Below, in pieces: positions 17,030 through 21,636 of a stretch of 21,636 nucleotides of DNA (the stretch's first letter is position 1; every line of letters starts with the position of its first letter). The notes beneath the pieces were generated by a model that did not search any database, was not told the origin of the DNA, and saw only the letters and a program-made list of their open reading frames with translations. A program made the position numbers and the translations under genes. This DNA comes from Dictyocoela muelleri (taxonomy: Eukaryota; Microsporidia): the NCBI GenBank assembly GCA_016256075.1, contig SDVU01000089.1, positions 1 to 21,636 of the forward strand, in the 5' to 3' direction.

Positions 17030-17950
17030 TCACAATTGAAACATCCTTATGAAACCGTTTGACATTATATTAAGTGGTGTATGAATATACAACCACAATG
17101 GATAATTATATAAAACCAACAGAATTTTTCTTTTGCGAGTATTTAAATTTTTATTCCAGTCATAAAGCCATTTGTTAAATTTAAGCGATGTCATCCATGC
17201 TGTTTTGTTTTGTAAATAATGACAGAAAAATCTCTTATAAAACAACTAAAAAAGCTCTTGGGTTTTAAAACTTTCCGATAACAACAGGTTTCAATTTTTC
17301 AGAACCTGACATGTTGCATGTAAGGAAAAATTGTTATTCTTTCTTTCAATTTTTAAATTTCATTTCTTTTTCGAGAAACCAAACTTTTTGAAAGTGCTAG
17401 TTTGTATAAAAGATACATTTCGTCATAATTAAATAGGTTATTTTCCCTATAGGACGCTATTTTTCTCGTATGAACATGACAAAATCGGCAAAACATTGTT
17501 TTTTAACAAAAAAAAGTTTCTTAGAGCATTGTTTTATAGAGATTCCGTATCTTTTTTAAACCTGTGGAGACATCTATCGATTCTTTATATTCATTGATGT
17601 ATGAATAAATTCGTTATTACCATTTAACTCTTTATAAATCTCAATTGCTTTTGTTTTTAATATAATATTAAAAAAACTCACCCCTAGTTTCTATATATCT
17701 ATCCGATCTTTTAATTTTTTATCTAAATCAGCTTATTTTATATTTCTTGGTATGTTACTTATATAATTATTAGTAACAAATGCATCTTTAATCTCCTTTT
17801 CTTTATCCATAAAATTCTTAATGGAACGTCTCTGAATATCAATGCCAAATTTTAAACCGAATATTTCGGAAATTCTAGTATCAGAGACATCTTTATGATT
17901 TTTTTTTTGTATTCAATTATTTCCATCTTATTCTTCAAAGTTAACCCCTT
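17030..17950 (-). pseudogene. Heavily decayed pogo/Tigger transposase relic
   Basis: Minus-strand pieces from about 17950 downward include a psq-type helix-turn-helix (LTLKNKMEIIEYKKKN, then RSIKNFMDKEKEIKDAF), scattered traces of the second DNA-binding domain, and a core block GSEKLKPVVIGKF with NPRAF at about 17250-17320. The intact frame 17030-17245 gives NKTAWMTSLKFNKWLYDWNK and RKILLVLYNYP, where the second catalytic Asp should stand but Tyr is found (LDNxP expected). The third catalytic block is not recognisable. There are many stops and frame changes. No terminal repeats were found. It is much older than the elements at 3331 and 18865. Confidence 0.7.
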
Positions 17951-18489
17951 TGTATCTTTTTTGAAGTTTTTTTTTGCTATTTGGGGTAAAAAATAACTTT
18001 TAATAATAATAAAAAAGTAGTAAAAAAGAAGGAAGTCAAAAAGGAGGCTATAAAAAAGGCTGGGGTAAAAAAGATTGTAAAAAATGGGCGTAAAAATGGG
18101 TGGTAAAAAACAAGGGAATAATTGAATTTACATTTTTAAAAAATACTTTTTAAAAAATTTTGGTAAAAACACAGGGTCTAAAAAAAGTGAGGATGGTTTA
18201 AAAACGGCGGGGGGGGGTAAAAAACGGTGTTATACTTTTAATCAATAAGCATATAATCATGTGTGGATAATTAAAAAAAAACAAGCACAGCATTTTTATC
18301 TCCAAATTAAACCAGTTTAACCCTTTTTATTTTATTTTTCTGGGAATGGATTATATTCATGGCGCTGGCGATTTCGGTTCTATCTTATATGAATACACAG
18401 TCTCTAAGACACGAAAAATCACTTTAATTTGATTATATAGATCTATAAGAGATAAATCAGGTTCCTTTTTATTTGCTCAAAGTTTTTTT
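17951..18489. other. Gene-free region with a GGTAAAAAA-rich array
   Basis: The first half (about 17980-18235) is strand-asymmetric purine-rich DNA described separately; the second half is ordinary AT-rich sequence with no gene seen on either strand. Confidence 0.5.
17980..18235. repeat. Degenerate GGTAAAAAA-type repeat array, purine-rich
   Basis: Motifs such as GGGGTAAAAAA, GGTGGTAAAAAAC, GGGCGTAAAAATGGG, GGTAAAAACACAGGG and GGGGGTAAAAAACGG recur with irregular spacing of about 12-30 bases. One strand is almost free of pyrimidines other than the T in GTA. It ends in a run of nine G (about 18206-18214). It lies on the 5' side of the decayed Tigger relic and might be its subterminal repeat region. 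Confidence 0.5.
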
Positions 18490-18825
18490 GGTTCTAACCT
18501 TCCTTACTCACCTCTCTTCTAAAAAAATATATCGTAAACGACGCAATATGACATTAGCAAAGTAAAGTAAAATTTTCTTTATATACTATTATATACATGT
18601 TGTAAAAATCAGTTTTTAATATAAGCCGATACTACCAAATTTAGTATATTTTAGGCTTTGCCCAAAATTTACTAAATTCAGTAATATCAACGTATATTAA
18701 AACTGATTTTTACAACATTTATATAAGAATATATAAATAAAATTCTATTTTACTTTGCTAATGTCATATTGCGTAGTTTACGATATATTTTTTTAGAAGG
18801 GGGGTGCGTAAGGCTAGTAAGAACC
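18490..18825. mobile_element. Palindromic MITE/foldback element with 8-bp target duplication
   Basis: The whole 336 bp is one imperfect palindrome centred near 18657 (TAGGCTTTGCCCAAAA). Each arm is about 160 bp; for example ATATCGTAAACGACGCAATA in the left arm recurs inverted, with one change, in the right, as do GACATTAGCAAAGTAAA and TTGTAAAAATCAGTTTT. Ends are GGTTCT and AGAACC. GTTTTTTT flanks both sides exactly (18482-18489 and 18826-18833), an 8-bp target duplication as in Merlin or hAT elements. No coding capacity. Its ends do not match the three Merlin elements here. Confidence 0.85.
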
Positions 18826-19199
18826 GTTTTTTTAGTTTAGTTTTTTTTGCCTGTATTGCTGATACAGTAGAGGCATATTTTTACGATCTCTTATATGGAA
18901 GTTTTTTACGATCCCTCTATATTTTAGCGATCGATAGAATCTTGGAATTGAAAATTGTTAATTTAAAATAAAAAATATATATATATATATATATAAGATA
19001 ATGATTCTTGGACTACAATAATCATTTTGTATAAGCTTTTGAGAGTTTTTAATTAAAATGATTTTTGACGAGCCTGTCGATTTTTACGATCTGTTTTTTC
19101 CCTAAGAAATTTTACGTCGGATTTTTGGCTGAATTTTTTCAAGATTTTATTTTTACTTAAATTTTATTTCAACCCTTTTTGATGAACAAAAAAAATGAA

Positions 19200-20685
19200 A
19201 AAAATGAATTTGTTAGAAAAAATAGAAATAGCAGAAAAAGTCAAATAAAAAGAGCTAAAAGTTTCAAAACCTACAAAAATCTTTTAAGTTAGTAAAAATT
19301 GTGCTACAAATATAGTTAATAATGCACATATTTTTTAACTTTAGATATAAAAGATACAACCTTACTAGAGAGGTATAACTTGAGTAGTTCTGAAATAAAA
19401 TACGGAGAACTTGATTTTTTTTATCAAAGTAAAAATTATTAAACTTCGTCAGAAATCTGTTCCTGTTGATAAACAAGTAATTAAAGAAATTTCAGAACCT
19501 TTTTACAGAGAGAACAACTTAAAAAATACAAAAGTTACTAAATATTTTATAAAAGAATTTATAAAAAGAGAAAAATTATCTTTTGCCAAATTACATGGGG
19601 AATCAGCTAGTGCTGATACTAATAAACATGATGATTTTAAAGTAACTTTACGTTTTAAAATGGAAGATTATTCAGAAAAGGATGTTTTTAATATTGATGA
19701 GACTGGACTCTATTTTTAATAAGGCGGTGATAGATCTTCTGTTATGATAAAAATAAAGAGATTAAGAATATTAAAAGAAACAAGACACGAATAACAGTGA
19801 TACTTGGGCGTAATAATTAGAAGAATGGTTATATTCTTTTCTTATCGGTAAATCTAAGAATCCAAGAGTCTTTAATAATGTTAATTTAAAGGATTATAGT
19901 GTTCTTTATAAAGCAAATAAAACTTCTTGGGTGATAAAATATCTCTTCAATGAATATTTAACAATACTAATGATTCATTGAAAAAGCAGAATAGAAGAAT
20001 CTCAGTTATGTGCGCCAACTTCTCTGGACATATGGGGGAAAACAAATTAAACATTGCCCTCTTATTTTTCTCACCTAATTGCACTTCCATAATCTAACCT
20101 TTAGATATAGGAATCATTTTTTCTTTCAAGACAAAGTTTAAAAAAATTTTAACTAACTTTCAGGTTGTTGAAGCCTTAACTCACGATTTGATCATTTAGA
20201 AAGTTTGAAAAATATTAATTTACTGAATGTTGTTCAGTGGATTCACCAATCTCTTTTTCATGTCACATTAGACACAATAAAAAATTGCTAGAAAAAATCT
20301 TCATTGTTTGATAAAAATCTTAGAGATCAAGAGTGTTTTGATTTAGATAATTGTAGAGATTTAGCCGTTGTGTCTTATATAGAAAACGATTTTCGAAAAA
20401 CTATATAAAACCAGGAATGTTTTACAGATGATTTAAGTTCTGAGGATGCCAAAAATTAAGAAATTGTACTTTTCTACGAAATTATTTCTTTTAAAACTGT
20501 TTAAAACGAAAATATTTTTTATACCAACGGTCTCGATCATTTGAAAAGGGCGTTTAACATTCTAAAACATCACAAAACTGCTCATTTGAAAGATTTTCAT
20601 AATTTGATAGAAAATTTAAATGAGAAATATATTAAAAGACATTATAAGGGAAGCTTACCCAGTTACTTTAATAAAAAGAATAAAT
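19200..20685 (+). pseudogene. pogo/Tigger transposase relic, third copy
   Basis: Readable in order: a psq-type helix-turn-helix start (MNLLEKIEIAEKVK, about 19203-19245) with stops after it; a long intact part 19411-19719 with SFAKLHGESASAD and VFNIDETGLYF, which holds the first catalytic Asp; LIGKSKNPRVF (about 19845-19875); an altered second catalytic block, VMCANFSGH, where Ala replaces Asp; PLDIGIIFSF, the third Asp, preceded by a stop in place of Gln (about 20094); VVQWIHQSLF and TIKNC (about 20235-20290); and a C-terminal tail ending SLPSYF near 20670. There are several stops and frame changes. A different subfamily from the Tigger at 3331, judged by ends and sequence. Confidence 0.8.
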
Positions 20686-20770
20686 AAATAAAAAGAATAA
20701 AAAGAATAAAAAGAATAAATAAATAAAAAGAATTAATAAATAAAAAGAATAAATAAATAAAAAGAATTAA
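20669..20770. repeat. AATAAAAAG microsatellite
   Basis: Tandem units of AATAAAAAG and AATAAATAAATAAAAAG run for about 100 bases between the transposase relic and the right terminus of the Tigger element, probably by slippage after insertion. Confidence 0.85.
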
Positions 20771-20883
20771 TTTTTGTTTTTATATAAATAAATACTATTT
20801 TTTTAATGTAGACGAAATTTATGATCTAGTCGTTTTTACGATCCTATTTTGAAAAAATGGCTTGTAAAAATCAACCCCTACTG

Positions 20884-21636
20884 TAATACTTTTCTTTAAT
20901 CTAAAAACGATTCTTTCTGAAAACTTATACTTATTTACAACCCTCATTCAGTATATTTAACAATACATGTTAAATATTATTTGAATTTTTTCTTTTGCTT
21001 TTCTGAAAACTTGTCAATAGATGGACATTTAATTATGAAACATTAATAGTACCCCAATAGAGTTTCAAATTTAAAAAAAGAATATTTAGATTTTTTAAAC
21101 ACATAAAAGACATATTCAAAAAAAATTCTACATATTGGTGATTTTGAAGTGGGTAATTCCCCCCCTTTTTCAGATGTTTGTGCAAATAGATGTAATTTTA
21201 TATAAAGTTAATCCTACTTCAATCAAATTATTAATAAATCTACGATCAAAATATTTTTAAAGTTTATAAAGATATATTAACATATCAAATGGTAAATAAC
21301 CTTAGATACTAACCCGTGTGCTGTCTTTAACTATCGTATTCAGACATTTGACCGCTTATTATTTATACGGCACAAATAAGCTGTTTATAGACTATCTGTA
21401 TACAATAATTTTGTATTATTATTGACTCGTCGGGATAAATTTAGGAATATTTAATATTCGCTAGAAAAAAAAACGGTCGGTAAGAAATATGGGTATTTTT
21501 CATTAAGATACCACATATAAAGGGGGTGTACCATTTTTTAAAAAAATATACCTGGATCCCAACGAATAAAACGAAATTGTTAAAAAGTATATTTAATAAT
21601 AATATTTTAATTTAATAAAAAATTTTATTGTAATAA
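20884..21636. other. AT-rich region without a recognised gene
   Basis: No frame on either strand reaches a length or composition that supports a gene. The most coding-like piece is on the plus strand near 21060-21190 (NLKKEYLDFLNT, then HIGDFEVGN), but it is broken by a stop and matches nothing I know. The part 21300-21480 is slightly richer in G and C, with no assigned feature. Confidence 0.45.

Larger units (their letters stand above)
18865..20883 (+). mobile_element. pogo/Tigger-type DNA transposon, full length, inactive
   Basis: It starts CAGTAGAGGCATATTTTTAC at 18865 and ends with the inverted GTAAAAATCAACCCCTACTG at 20883; TA at 18863-18864 and 20884-20885 is the target duplication. 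TTTTTACGATC recurs near the left end (about 18879, 18903, 19080) and once near the right (about 20831) as a subterminal repeat. A broken transposase lies on the plus strand. 2019 bp. An (AT)n tract (18975-18995) lies inside. Confidence 0.85.

Noticed and set aside
21010-21190. Possible broken gene on the plus strand
   Set aside because: Short, interrupted and without recognisable similarity; not enough to call a feature.

Overview
The window looks like a gene-poor, repeat-rich stretch of a very AT-rich eukaryotic genome, most likely a microsporidian with an expanded genome. The reasons are intron-free and shortened protein genes, a compact CHL1-type helicase with CCC just before its start codon, and the transposon mix typical of large microsporidian genomes (Merlin, pogo/Tigger, Tc1/mariner, Ty3). 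Species cannot be fixed from the sequence alone.

Host-type genes are few and all on the minus strand: a predicted type I membrane protein (449-1012), a doubtful 54-residue acidic/basic frame (2129-2293), a CHL1/DDX11-type Fe-S DNA helicase (8607-10535) and a 56-residue single-span membrane protein candidate (12313-12483).

The rest is mostly mobile DNA. From left to right: the 3' end of a SINE-like repeat (1-75); tandem and inverted repeats; a decayed Tc1/mariner transposase (about 2500-3266); a complete-ended pogo/Tigger element (3331-5101); a Merlin element (5600-7173) carrying a nested tRNA-derived SINE (6658-7109); two older SINE copies in the same orientation (about 7335-7615 and 7870-8214); the helicase; another SINE piece (about 10676-10845); a second Merlin (about 10895-12245); a further SINE copy (12536-12907); a third, youngest-looking Merlin with 50-bp inverted repeats (13110-14053); a broken Ty3/Gypsy fossil (about 14188-16060, perhaps to 16990); a decayed pogo/Tigger relic (about 17030-17950); a degenerate GGTAAAAAA-rich array; a 336-bp palindromic MITE with 8-bp target duplication (18490-18825); and a full-length but dead pogo/Tigger (18865-20883).

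The most interesting observation is the SINE-like family: six related pieces, at least two with a tRNA-like head holding pol III A and B boxes, and one flanked by a clear target-site duplication inside a Merlin element. I know of no well-described tRNA-derived SINE in microsporidia, but I could not search. All boundaries and similarities are read by eye.
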